A DNA stretch of 64,000 nt, taken from assembly GCF_020520425.1 (NCBI RefSeq), contig NC_079489.1, positions 93,538,810 through 93,602,809 of the forward strand, given 5' to 3'. This document shows, one piece after another, positions 1 through 9,626 of the stretch; the stretch's first letter is position 1, and each line of letters opens with the position of its first letter. The notes under the pieces were generated by a model, which saw nothing but the letters and a program-made list of their open reading frames with translations, did not search any database and was not told where the DNA came from. Source of the DNA: Spinacia oleracea (Eukaryota; Streptophyta; Magnoliopsida; Caryophyllales; Amaranthaceae). Position numbers and translations under genes: made by a program.

Positions 1-41
1 TCACCATTCAAATTTTAATTTTTTAGGGAGGGGGGAAAGAA

Positions 42-1641
42 CTACTCTTGGGGGTCTGCTGAACCTGCATTCTCCCCTTGTTCGCCATCGCCTGGTGCCG
101 CCACCGTCTCGACTTTGGAAAGAGACGTCTTCCTCTCGTCGACGTCAGCAGCCAACGTCTCCTTCTCGGCATTCAACACAGCAATCTCAGCAGCCCCTTT
201 TTCCTGCTCCGCCTCCAGCATCTCAGCCTTGGCTGTTGCCTCCTTGGCCACACCGCCAAGTCGGCCAACCTCCTGCCTAGCTTTCTTCATGTCGTTTCTC
301 ATTTTCACTATTTGATCCTCTAACATTATGACATGATGGCGCATAGCCAAAGCAGATTGCAGGGCCTATGTTAAACAGGAAAAAGAAGAAAAAGAAAAGG
401 GACTCTAAGCCACTGTACGACGACTTAAAGACGGCAGGTAATAAAAGTTAAAGCAACAAAGTAAGTCGTACCTTCCAAGCATCCGAGACGCTCTCGACAG
501 TTGCAGCAACTGGGGACAGGGTCTCTTGACGCTCTCAGCTGGCCGGCATCCATAGGCGGTCAACCTCTGGCCAAAGCTGGATTTATGGGGCATCTGCCGA
601 CCCGAAGTCGTCAGGGAACTCCACTGTAAGCTTCCTCTTCCGAGTTGGAGGCGGCAACTTGAATTCGGCAGGTAGAGGCGTTGTAGTCTCCCCAGTCATT
701 GTAGCATCGGTAGAAGCCTTTGGCGGCCTCCGAAGTGACACCACAGTGATGGGCTTAGGCCGATACACACTCCCTAGTGCCTCAAACCTTTTCCTCGGCA
801 GCGCATCAGCAGAAGGAGCTTTGCCAGAGCGTGTCGACGGACCAGTTCCTGCACAAAATATTTGGACGACACACTCTCGTCACAACAGTTGTAATCTATT
901 TTTTGTAAAGGGCGACGAACCCAAGTTGTAAACTAACCCTAACCCATGTTTACCTGTTGATGTCGACATGTTTGCAGGCTCAGAATTTTCCTCTTCCTGA
1001 TAGAGTTCCTCGCGTTCGAACTTGATGCCGATGAAAGCCCTATCCTTTAGAGGGACCCCCAAGAGTATAGCAGTTTTTTACACAGCTTCAGCACCGACTC
1101 CAACGGTGTCGAATGACGCACCTACAAAAACAAACAAGTGAGACAAAGTCAAATCAACAAGCCCAGAAAACACTAAAAGCAAAAAAAATACCTCTAGCCA
1201 TCCACTCCCTTGTCAGGAAGTCGGAGTCGGGCCCTAAACTAGCCAACTCCACAAAAAATAACTGACCCATCCACCCACGGTCGTTCGACTTGTCCGCACC
1301 AAGGAGAGCCTCTCTGTCATCCTTGACATGCAGCAAATACCCAGCCGTGAAAGGGTAAGTGTACTCATAGAAGGGTACGTGTACTCATAGAAGCACACCC
1401 AGCCGTCCGATGTCCAATAGGCCTGTTCGTCGGGCTGCGGCAACCGAATCACCGCCGACGGAGGGAAGCCACACTCTTCCCTAAGCGTCGCCACGTCTTG
1501 TTTCCCCCAAGTGGCCGGCCGAGCATTTTTCTTATCCAAGATGTGTGTAGGGCTAAATATCGGCCCCTCGTCCAAATCACATTCCATCACCACCTTCTTG
1601 TTCTTTGCACCGGTGGATTTCGTCCCCATCCTTTGCGACAT
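42..1641 (-). pseudogene. Antisense accessory gene (aORF) of a Tat-type Gypsy element, about 5 exon-like blocks, broken
   Basis: I read exon-like blocks on the minus strand at about 1641-1192 (MSQRMGTKS start), 1122-953, 854-583, a weak one near 540-473, and 350-42. Plausible GT/AG borders lie between them. The first block (CGFPPSAVIRLPQ, GWVCFYEY, GWMGQLFF, FLTREWMARG) resembles the 'putative gypsy type transposon' domain family. The last block is a charged, Ala/Glu/Lys-rich coiled coil of about 100 residues. Tat-lineage retrotransposons are known to carry such a gene antisense to pol, between pol and the 3' LTR, and that is the position here: the plus-strand PPT and LTR follow at 1938-2342. 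Defects are a 20-bp tandem duplication at about 1352-1391 that shifts frame inside the domain and a TAA in the second block (about 1077). The function of these proteins is unknown. Exon borders are my inference. Confidence 0.6.
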
Positions 1642-1937
1642 GAGGGAAATTGAAAATAAAGAAGGGAGAAAGATGGAAGAGAAGCAGTTACCTGAGAAAG
1701 AGAGAGAAAAGGCGCCGGTTGTTCTTTCCAGAAATGAGAAGAGAGAGAGTGAGGAAGTGTGTGGAAGTGGTTGAACAGGCAAGTGTATTTATGGGAGAAG
1801 ATAGGCGGTTGGATTCTCCAAGGAATCATCATTACATTAACGCCGTCAGCATTGGGAGGAGCAAGAGGTAGTTTCCACCCTTTTCTCGTAAAAACCCATT
1901 TCTCCTTTTGAACTTCCCGGAATAAATTCAAAATGGG
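1642..1937. other. Non-coding gap: aORF leader to PPT
   Basis: On the minus strand this is the upstream leader of the aORF. It is rich in CTCTC when read on that strand (about 1640-1760). It should hold the aORF promoter if one exists, but I see no convincing TATA box. Open frames here have no recognisable domain. Confidence 0.4.
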
Positions 1938-1950
1938 TTTTGGGGACAAT
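1938..1950 (+). other. Polypurine tract next to the 3' LTR
   Basis: GGTTTTGGGGACAAT directly precedes the TG start of the LTR at 1951. A purine run followed by a short AAT is usual for plus-strand priming in Tat-type elements. It fixes the orientation of the first element as plus, with its body to the left of the window. Confidence 0.55.
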
Positions 1951-2342
1951 TGTTAGGGGGGAAAATACCCTCTTGGTGACGTGGACAGATACGACAAGTG
2001 GAGCCTATGTGGCTGCAAGCAAGGCGTGACGAAGCACCCTTCAAACTTGCTCCCAACGGCTAAGAGGAAGGCAGCGGTTACGAACCGTTGATAAGCAATC
2101 CATAATTATTCATTTAAAGCCTAATTATGTACATTTAAGTGTAAACATTACACGCTTATTATGTAAATGCCTATAAAATGGCTCAGCTAGGTTAGTTTGT
2201 GGATACGAAATATTAAGCAATAATAATATTCTCATTCTATGCTCTTACGACTTGCTCTCGTTACTCTAAATTATCTTGCTAAATTGATTGTTAGCACCAT
2301 CATCAAGGCAAGTTCGTCTCTAAGTAGAATTTTCCCAAAACA
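1951..2342 (+). repeat. 3' LTR of the first Tat-type Gypsy element (392 bp)
   Basis: The block starts TGTTAGGGGGGAAAA and ends CCCAAAACA (TG...CA). It follows the PPT at 1938-1950. A TATA box (TATAAAA) lies at 2172-2178, two thirds into the LTR, as expected for the U3/R border. The likely target duplication on this side is CAGGT (2343-2347). The matching LTR is outside the window, so identity and age cannot be judged. Only 3' parts of the element (aORF, PPT, LTR) are present. Confidence 0.65.
2172..2178 (+). promoter_or_regulatory. TATA box of the Tat LTR
   Basis: TATAAAA in CCTATAAAATGGC, roughly 220 bp into the 392-bp LTR. Position and context fit the Pol II promoter of the retroelement. 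Confidence 0.5.
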
Positions 2343-3098
2343 CAGGTTACCGTTCCGATGGCCTCTCCTCCAGATCGAATGGCGACCAATGCCCTTCCGG
2401 AGTACTATGCAGCCTTAAGTGCCTTTGTATTTTCTTGAAATTTGTAATATTGTATCTGGAAATTCATTTTGAATTTTGTATGTAGGCGCCTCGGGTGAGA
2501 GTGCACCGTTGGATGCTCGTGATTGATTCCTTGAAGAAGCATTGTATCAATCATACACAGAAGCTTGCTGCTCAAGACAGAGATGTGAGTTTACCAATTC
2601 TGAGGTGTTTGTACTCTTGAAACTTGTATATGGATATCTGATGCTGGAATTTTTAACTTTGTATAGGAGCGTCGTCGAGGCCACAGGGAACCTGAGGATA
2701 GGGGACCCCAGGTCGGTACTTCGAGGGAGCAGACCGGGCAGAGCTTAGGTCGGGGCCCGGGCTCAAGTGCTGATACTCGGCAGAGGCACTCAGATGTTGA
2801 TTGGTGGGACATTCCTCCTACTCATCCTGGAAGGTATTCGTATTCCTCCAGGGATATAGGCGGTCAGCTGCCTTTCATGACTCCCCTCGGCGATCCTTTG
2901 GGAGCGAGCAGTTCTCAGCCCAGGGGACCTGGCTATGGTGCGACATCTTGGGCTCATTGGTACGAGCTCGAGAGGATGCGCCAGTTTCGGGATATGGAGA
3001 TGCAGTGTCATCTTGTCGCGGCTCAGTCTTATTAGTTCCCTCCCTATCAGCAGGGACCTTAGCGGCCTTCTGGTACCCTCCGCATTTCAGAGCAGGAG
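2343..3098 (+). pseudogene. 5' part of a split transposon-type gene, interrupted by the chromovirus
   Basis: Exon-like blocks lie at about 2343-2420 (ASPPDRMATNALPEYYAALS), 2488-2586 (VRVHRWMLVIDSLKKHC) and 2668-3098. Each is bounded by a TGTATGTAG or TTTGTATAG acceptor, or by a GTGAGT donor. The last block is Arg/Gly/Ser/Pro-rich with DVDWWDIPPTHPG and ELERMRQFRDMEM. Its reading frame breaks with TAG codons near 3034 and 3061. The block continues after the retrotransposon at 17308, where the same frame gives LEQELERYMSKNRNKEP and a stop at about 17401. The composition resembles the C-terminal half of the aORF/transposase-like proteins seen elsewhere in the window. I do not recognise a host gene. 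The first base follows an LTR end, so the 5' part is missing. Confidence 0.45.
3094..3098 (+). repeat. Target-site duplication AGGAG (left copy)
   Basis: AGGAG at 3094-3098 and again at 17303-17307 exactly flanks the TG...CA ends of the chromovirus. A 5-bp duplication is the norm for LTR-element integrase. Confidence 0.9.
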
Positions 3099-3451
3099 TG
3101 TACTACCTCGTATTTTTATAATAATTATAAATATATTTTATTATATTTATAAAGCATTTTACGATTTTTAGAATTTATTTCGCATTTAAATATTATTTGA
3201 ATGTATTTTAAGTAATTAGAATATTTATTATTTTAAATTAATTACGAAACGAATTTAATTTTCGAGTCGGGAAATTTAATGGGTCGCAAGTAATTTTTAA
3301 AAGGTTTGGGTTTTAAATGAAAAGTCCAACTCGTTTTATAAATCGAGCCCAATCAAAAGAATTTAATTCTAAGCTTAAGGCTAGCCCAATCATTTAAATG
3401 CTAAGCCCAATGTCAAATTGCCAAGCCTAGCCCACTAGGGATATGAGAGCC

Positions 3452-3458
3452 TATAAAT
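3452..3458 (+). promoter_or_regulatory. TATA box in the 5' LTR of the chromovirus
   Basis: TATAAAT in GCCTATAAATAGGACTC. It is conserved in the other LTR at 14986-14992, so it is the likely promoter of the genomic RNA. Confidence 0.6.
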
Positions 3459-3689
3459 AGGACTCTCCTCATTAAATGACCCCCTTGTTTGTCATTAAAG
3501 CCTCTCTCTTTTTCTTGCCCCACACACTTCCTCTCTTTTTTCTTTCCTTGTGCCCGGTTCCTCACCCGCACCGCACAACACTCGCGTGCCGTGCTGCGTG
3601 CCTCGTTGCTCGCCCCTCACTCTCTCTCGCCCTCGCTGTGCTGCTGTGCGCTGCTGCTTCTCTCGCCCAGCCACACGCGCACACCTCTC

Positions 3690-3800
3690 ACCCTCACTCT
3701 CTCGCGCCCAGCACGATGTGCCTCGCCCTCACTCTCTCAAGCCCAGCACGATGTGCCTCGCCCTCACTCTCTCGCGCCCAGAGCGCGCTGTGCCCTGCTC
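3690..3800 (+). repeat. Short GC-rich tandem repeat inside the LTR
   Basis: Units containing CTCTCTCGCGCCCAGC and ATGTGCCTCGCC repeat with about 35-40 bp spacing. The copy number is lower in the 3' LTR (about 15200-15270), so the array changed after insertion or between template copies. Confidence 0.6.
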
Positions 3801-6002
3801 GTAGCCCCTCTGCCGCGCGCGCACACACGAAGTGTGTGTGTGTGTGTGTGTTGCTTTGTTTCGTTCGTTCAATTCTTTCACCCAATCACATTAATTCGTG
3901 GTTGTTCCGTGCTATAGGCCGGATTGGTATAATTCTCTTCTTCTTTACCTATTCTATTTCAATTCCGTATTTTAAATTATATTATTATTATTGTTTTGAA
4001 TAATTAAAATGCTGGGAATCGGTTGTGAACACCGTACTTTGAGGATTTATATGTTTTGATTCATGAGGCGTATTTTAAATTATTAAAGCATGAATTTTCA
4101 GATTCGTTTTTTTAATAAAGGTTTGATTTTTATGATGCTAAACCAGTTTTATTGAGAATTTCAAGTTAGGGTTTTAACCTATACTTAATGGGTCAATTGT
4201 TTAGCATAATTAGGTGATGCATTTAATTATGATAATAAATTATATTTTCAGATTTATATAAAAGCTTAAAGTGTTGATTTTTATTGATTTTAAGGGCGGA
4301 AAAAGTATGTTTTCATACTAGGGATTAGTTTTGCTAATTGAGACGATTATTTTATTAAAGGACGATTGAATTCTAAAGTTTAAACAAGGTTGAATATTTT
4401 ATAAAGTTGCTGGAAATTTAATGAAAATGGAAATAATTAAAGTTTCATTATTTTGATGATAGGAGGTGATTTTTAAGTAAGTGCTCGTTTTGCAAAGTGG
4501 CCCCTACGCTTCGGTATTCATGGTACGTACAAGTCTAGGGCGACCACACCATTTGCCAAAGGCATTACATGATTGTTGTTGATGTGAATTATATTATGTG
4601 GATTCATATTTGTTTTGGTGAACGATCATGTGGATTATTATATTGGAATTATTAAATTATTGGTTGAACAAGCATGTTGGGATTATTATGAGTATGGATT
4701 TCATTGTCAATCATATTGTTCAATATTTATGCATGTATGGTTTGTTTCACATGCAAGGGATGAATTATTTATTGTTATGCTATTGTACGGGATGTCTAGC
4801 ATACTTTTGAGCCAATTATTCGTACCACGTCGTACTGTTTATTTTACCACATGCGAAGGGTTAGCTCACGTAAGCCACCGCACATGTAGGATTCAGTTGG
4901 GAATATTTTATATGAAATGGATTAGGAATTGTCGTGCAAGGGCACAACCCTCATGTTAATAGGCATGATGTGGAATCTCACCTTTTGTGAGAAGGAACTT
5001 GGTAGTAATTTTACTACGTCTTGATTTATTGATCACAAGTCCTAAAGGATTAAAGTGAGATTGTTTTGGTTGTCGTTTATTAATTGTATGTATGTACGTG
5101 TGTGTTCGAGTCTCGAGTTCACTATTAATAAAATATTAATAAACGTAAAGTACAACCAGAACAAGCTTTAAAACTCTTGGAACGTATATACCATGAGTAT
5201 GAACAATGGGGGGAGACTTGCCGGAAAGCTTGATCTCCTACTAATGATACAAGACGTTGTTTCATTCATTTTATGCGCTAGAATTCCGTCGGTATGGCCC
5301 GACACTCGGTATGGTCCGTTATTTATTATTTATTATCGTGTTTCGTGGGCTCCCAACATCCTTCCTTTATGGAATATTCTTTTGGCCCGTTCGAAGCTTA
5401 TTCTAATTAAATTGTGAGTCAAGAGTCGAGTCAAGAGTCGAGTCTTGTATTCATGATTCACGTGTTAATTACCAAATGGCTTTTGCATGTTCATTAGTAC
5501 TTAGTGAGTGATGTATGTTTATAGTTTTATTTCACTCTAGTCTTGTAAGTACTCAACTTTTTGCTGACTACGTGCTTTGTGTCTTTTGGTCATGGCCTTT
5601 GCCTTAATGACCCTATGATGATCCATCATTTGCACTTGCATTGTTGGGGAGTAGAATAATATAGCAGGTTGGTAGGTCGAAGTACGATCGAAATCATGTG
5701 GCTTGGGATGATTGAGAGAGTTGCATGCTTTCATACTTTAAAACTATTTTTATCTATACTCCAATTATGTTTGGGTTTGTTGAATTTTGATACTTTGTTT
5801 TTTGGGCCGTTATGGTTCCAACTTTTAGGAGGCCTCGATAATTTATTTATGTTTTTAAAAGTTAGTTGACATTTAATTCCGCTGCGTCATTTTGGTAATA
5901 TCCTTAACCGTTATCACGGTGGCGGTAATACTTTAGTAATTCCTTTATTTTAAGTTGGAAAATGGTTTTATAAAAGAAACGAATTATTAGGGTGTTACAA
6001 AG

Positions 6003-6020
6003 TGGTATCGGAGCTTTAGG
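6003..6020 (+). other. Primer binding site (initiator tRNA-Met type)
   Basis: TGGTATCGGAGCTTTAGG starts 3 bases after the LTR end at 5999. It matches the usual plant PBS TGGTATCAGAGC except for one base. It proves the plus orientation of the chromovirus and fixes the 5' LTR end. Confidence 0.85.
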
Positions 6021-6811
6021 TTATCACGCAAAAATTGGTATACTAGAGCTTAGTTTCATTCCTTCTTTGTAGTAAGCAATACTACAAAGTGGTAATCGGA
6101 GACTAATGCGGAACTTTAGGATTTTTTTTAAAATATTATCTTCGTAAAGTCAAAACGTATTATTTTGAGTACTCAATATTTTAAAGGTCAAATATCAATT
6201 ATTTTGGGTCGTTTGAAATAAGTTGAAAACTTGGATTATTATTTAATTTAATTAATTTTTTTTAAATCTTAATTTATTCGAAATTTTCGAATTTAATTCA
6301 AAACAATTTTTTTTCGGATTTCCCTTTTTAAATATCCGAATTTACTTATTTATTTATTTTATTATATATTCGAATTTTTCGGATTTTACAAAAAAAAAAA
6401 AAAAAATAGGATTTTCCTTTTTATTAAGTTCCGAAATTAATTTATTTAAATTGATAATTCTTATTAATTTTCGATTTTAATTTTAATAATTTCAACTAAG
6501 TTAGGAGTTATTTATTAATTAATTTCAAAAATTAATATTACTTTCAAGTGAGGAATGGGTAGATTAAGAAGGGCATATTAGTTTAAGTATGCATTTTATG
6601 TGATTATGTGATCTATTTATTGTCATGTATGTGTTTTGACCATGTTTTATCTTGCCTTGTATGATTATTTGCATCATAATTCATGTTGAGAATATACTTG
6701 TGCATTGAAATTGTATGGCTCCACGAACTATTTATTGTATCCTTTTTGGGTTGGAATTTCTATGGGAACGCGTTAGTAACACTTTTTAGTTGGGAATTTT
6801 TCAGGAATTAA
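6021..6811. other. AT-rich untranslated leader, no gene seen
   Basis: Stop-rich, T-rich DNA between the PBS and the leader ORF, with an A15 run near 6391. No coding signal on either strand. Confidence 0.5.
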
Positions 6812-7429
6812 GATGATACCTTCTAAGTTCTCAAATCTAGGATGCCTAGAGAAACTGGATAACGAGACTCCTCATATGTATGTTCAGAAAATTGTGTTTT
6901 CTTGCTACTACTTTGCTTCAACCAAGGATATCCTCACCTTAGGCAAAAGGATATGATGGCTAGTATAGTTATTCATTGTTTGCCCCATAAGAACCCTTAC
7001 ATAGACCTTAAGAACAAGTTCAGTGACATGCACTATAATGATGGTACCCCTAATTGGTACAAATATGGGACTGGAGATGGTAGGTGGATGTATGATACTG
7101 AGGTTCTCACTACTATCTTAGAGGTTGCGGAGAATAGCTATGAGGATGGGAAGTACTCTACGGGTCTAGGTATGGGCTATGGAGGAGTAGAAAGTGATGG
7201 TGAAGATGGCATGATTCATGATGAGCAAGCTAATGATGTTGAGGAGGATGATGATGATGTAGTGGAGATTGAAAATCCTAATCCTGTAGTTCCTGAACCA
7301 ACAATTGAGATATCTAGTGGATATGAGATGAGTTTGAAGAGAACAATGTGGTTGATAGTGAGCCACAATAGGATGATGAGGCTATGGATGAAGACTTTGA
7401 TCCGGAAGAAGACTTGGATGATCCAATGA
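6812..7429 (+). pseudogene. Extra leader ORF upstream of gag, frameshifted, function unknown
   Basis: An ATG at 6812 opens MIPSKFSNLGCLEKLDNETP and runs to a stop at about 6954. From about 6900 a second frame takes over (HLRQKDMMASIVIHCLPHKN) and runs to 7429. The second part contains NWYKYGTGDGRWMYDTEVL and a very acidic stretch (VEEDDDDVVEIENPNP). It lies between PBS and gag, where most chromoviruses have only untranslated leader. A single frameshift or a splice would join the two parts. I do not recognise the protein. The acidic tail and Gly/Tyr/Trp-rich core look like genuine coding sequence, not chance. Confidence 0.4.
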
Positions 7430-7945
7430 TCACGACTTTACTCCAGAGCAATACAAAAAAAGAAATGATCGTTGTGATGACATTAGTCTTTAGAGAAATG
7501 TAATCCTTATTTATTTATTTTGTTGAATAATAAAGTGGCAAAGCAACTACTTATGGTTATTAGTTCTATTATAGTTTGGAGAAATAAAAGTTATATCATT
7601 GATGGATGTAAGACTTTATCAATGAAGCATTAATAAAAGCAGTGAATTTCCTTTACGTTATCTCTTAAGTTCAATTTTCAATTCTAAGTTTCGTGGGTAT
7701 CGCAAAGGGATTAATTGTTATTTCTTCAGTGAAATTTTATGTGCAAGGTGGTCAAATTAGCAACCATCTAAAATTTCATGCATCGAATAGGTGGGAGAGA
7801 AGGCCCAAAGTTGGCGTCAACTCCCCTACGGCACCTGTTGTTTGTGTTCTTGTGGTGAGTAGGTTCGTTGTCGAACTAGTGCATTAGTAATGTCGTGTCC
7901 AACCAATATTAAAGTTAGTCTTTTATTCTATTCAGGAGAAGGGAT
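7430..7945. other. Leader between extra ORF and gag
   Basis: About 500 bp with no convincing frame. An open frame at 7693-7887 starts with a non-ATG codon and has no domain. Confidence 0.45.
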
Positions 7946-9172
7946 ATGGCTAACCAAGAGATTTCTGAAGTGGCTAGACAACTAGCTGAGGTAGTTCGAG
8001 ACCTAGCTCAAACTAGAGCCAACCCAGTGCATGATCCGGCTGGGGAAATGTTTAAGAAAATATCTCAAAGCAAGCCTCCACTGTATAGCGGAGAGATTGA
8101 ACCAAGTGTACTTGAAAACTGGTTGAGAGAATTTGATAAGCTTATCGTAGCTGTGAAATGCCCCGAAAACCTTAGGGTAAACAGTGCTGTGTACTACCTT
8201 AGAGGTGAAGCTGACTTATGGTGGCAACGATGTGAGAATACCCTTAGAGCCACACCTAACTTTGGGTGGGAAGCGTTTAAAACCGCATTGAGGAACAAGT
8301 TTTACCCACCTTACCTGAAGAAGAAAAAGGCGCAGGAGTTCATCGAGCTCAAAATGGAGGGTCTGTCTGTAACGGAGTACTATTCTAAGTTTATAGAGTT
8401 GTCTAGATTTGCACCTGAAGTGGTGGCAACGGAGGAGCTCAAAGCTCAAAGATTTGAGAATGGATTGGCCATGGACTTGCAGTTGTTGTTTTCTGGAGGG
8501 ACCTTTACCTCATTAGACACCCTGTACGGAAAAGTTGTTCACCTGTATGGGTTACAACAAAGGAAGAATGGAAGTACTGAGAAAAGAAAGGATGTTGGGA
8601 ACTCGAATCAGGGGAGTAATCAACAGAATCAAGGAAATTTTAAGAAGCACAAAGGGAATGGGAATTTCCAGTTTAGAGCTAACAATAGTGGAAATCGCAA
8701 CAACCAAGGTGGTGGAAATCAGTCTGGAAGGAATGGAATAAGGACCTACAACTGTAAGCGTTGTAACATGAATCACCCTGGAAAGGATTGTGATGGAAAC
8801 TTAGTGACCTTTAGATTCTGTCAGAAGTTAGGCCATAAGGAGTACGAATGCTATTCTAAGAATGGAAAGCCTAACCAAGGTAACCACCAGAACAATAATC
8901 GGAATCATCGGAACCGAAATGGAGGAAATGGAGGTGGAAACCAAAGGAATTACCAAGGTGGTAACAATAGTAATAGCAATGGAAATCACCAGAACCCTGG
9001 AAAGACTGGAGGAAACCAACAGCAGAATGGGAACCAAAACAACAATGGAAACACCAATGGAGGTGGCTATAACAAAGGAGTTTCCCAAGGGAAGCTGAAT
9101 GTGATATCTAGGCAAGAAACGGAGACTTCCTCTGACGTCATAGCGGGTACTTTCTCTATTAACTCCGTTTAG
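7946..9172 (+). CDS. gag: Chromovirus gag
   Basis: A 408-residue reading frame starts ATGGCTAACCAAGAG. Residues about 55-200 form the retrotransposon capsid-type domain (ENWLREFDKL, YYLRGEADLWWQ, EAFKTALRNKFYP, EFIELKMEGLSVTEYYSKF, RFENGL). A zinc-knuckle region follows at about residues 268-305: CKRCNMNHPGKDC and then CQKLGHKEYEC. The tail is very rich in Asn, Gly and Gln (NNNRNHRNRNGGNGGG). Gag packages element RNA into virus-like particles in the cytoplasm. The frame ends at TAG 9170-9172, where protease continues one base out of frame. This may be a 1-bp deletion or a programmed shift. Gag itself is intact. Confidence 0.85.
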   Translation: MANQEISEVARQLAEVVRDLAQTRANPVHDPAGEMFKKISQSKPPLYSGEIEPSVLENWLREFDKLIVAVKCPENLRVNSAVYYLRGEADLWWQRCENTLRATPNFGWEAFKTALRNKFYPPYLKKKKAQEFIELKMEGLSVTEYYSKFIELSRFAPEVVATEELKAQRFENGLAMDLQLLFSGGTFTSLDTLYGKVVHLYGLQQRKNGSTEKRKDVGNSNQGSNQQNQGNFKKHKGNGNFQFRANNSGNRNNQGGGNQSGRNGIRTYNCKRCNMNHPGKDCDGNLVTFRFCQKLGHKEYECYSKNGKPNQGNHQNNNRNHRNRNGGNGGGNQRNYQGGNNSNSNGNHQNPGKTGGNQQQNGNQNNNGNTNGGGYNKGVSQGKLNVISRQETETSSDVIAGTFSINSV

Positions 9173-9613
9173 TTAAAGTACTATTTGATTCTGGTGCAAC
9201 ATATTCTTTTATCCCAGTAGACGCTTTGGGGAAATTAGGTTTGAAAGAGCCTGAAACAATTGAGGTACCTATAGTCATACCTACTGGTAGTATAGTGAAG
9301 TGTACCAAAATCCATAGAGATGTGCCTTTGACCATAGACAAGACCGTATTCTTATCTAACCTAATCGAGTTTGAATTAGGAGAGCTAGATGTGATTCTAG
9401 GGATGGATTGGTTGGCCATGTTCAAAGCTAAAATAAATTGTGAGAAGCAGAAGGTTCACTTGAGATCTAGCTTAGGCAAAGTAGTGTCGTATCGTCGTTT
9501 TGGTAAACCTAAGAACATAGGGATCATCACGGCAATGGAACTCGTGAAGCTAGTCGGTAAAAGGAACCCAATCTTCTTATGCAATGTGAGAAACCTAGAG
9601 CATGTAATCAAAA
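9165..9613 (+). pseudogene. Chromovirus aspartic protease and start of pol
   Basis: The frame one base off gag reads VLFDSGATYSFIP, the D-S-G active site of retropepsin-like proteases, then LIEFELGELDVILGMDWLAMF, the second conserved block. It would cleave the polyprotein. It continues to 9613, where the LINE target duplication begins. The pol frame resumes after the LINE at 11445. It is cut from RT by a 1.8-kb insertion, so it cannot be part of a full polyprotein. Confidence 0.8.
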
Positions 9614-9626
9614 ATCAACCTGAAGA
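9614..9626 (+). repeat. LINE target-site duplication (left copy)
   Basis: ATCAACCTGAAGA here and ATCAACTTGAAGA at 11445-11457, 12 of 13 identical. They flank the LINE exactly after its poly-A. Confidence 0.85.

Larger units (their letters stand above)
3099..5999 (+). repeat. 5' LTR of the chromovirus (2901 bp)
   Basis: Begins TGTACTACCTCG, ends GGGTGTTACA. TATAAAT at 3452-3458 is followed by CT-rich and GC-rich sequence (3530-3810), then a (TG)n run at about 3831-3851. Compared with the 3' LTR it holds about 180 extra bases near 4640-4818. It also has two or three copies of a CTCTCTCGCGCCCAGCACG block at 3695-3785 where the other LTR has fewer. Long open frames over the GC-rich part (3476-4003) come from low stop density and have no domain, so I do not call them genes. 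Confidence 0.88.

Noticed and set aside
3476..4003. Open frames of 140-175 codons in the GC/CT-rich part of the chromovirus LTR (also 15010-15483)
   Set aside because: Composition-driven, overlapping in three frames, no domain, inside LTRs.
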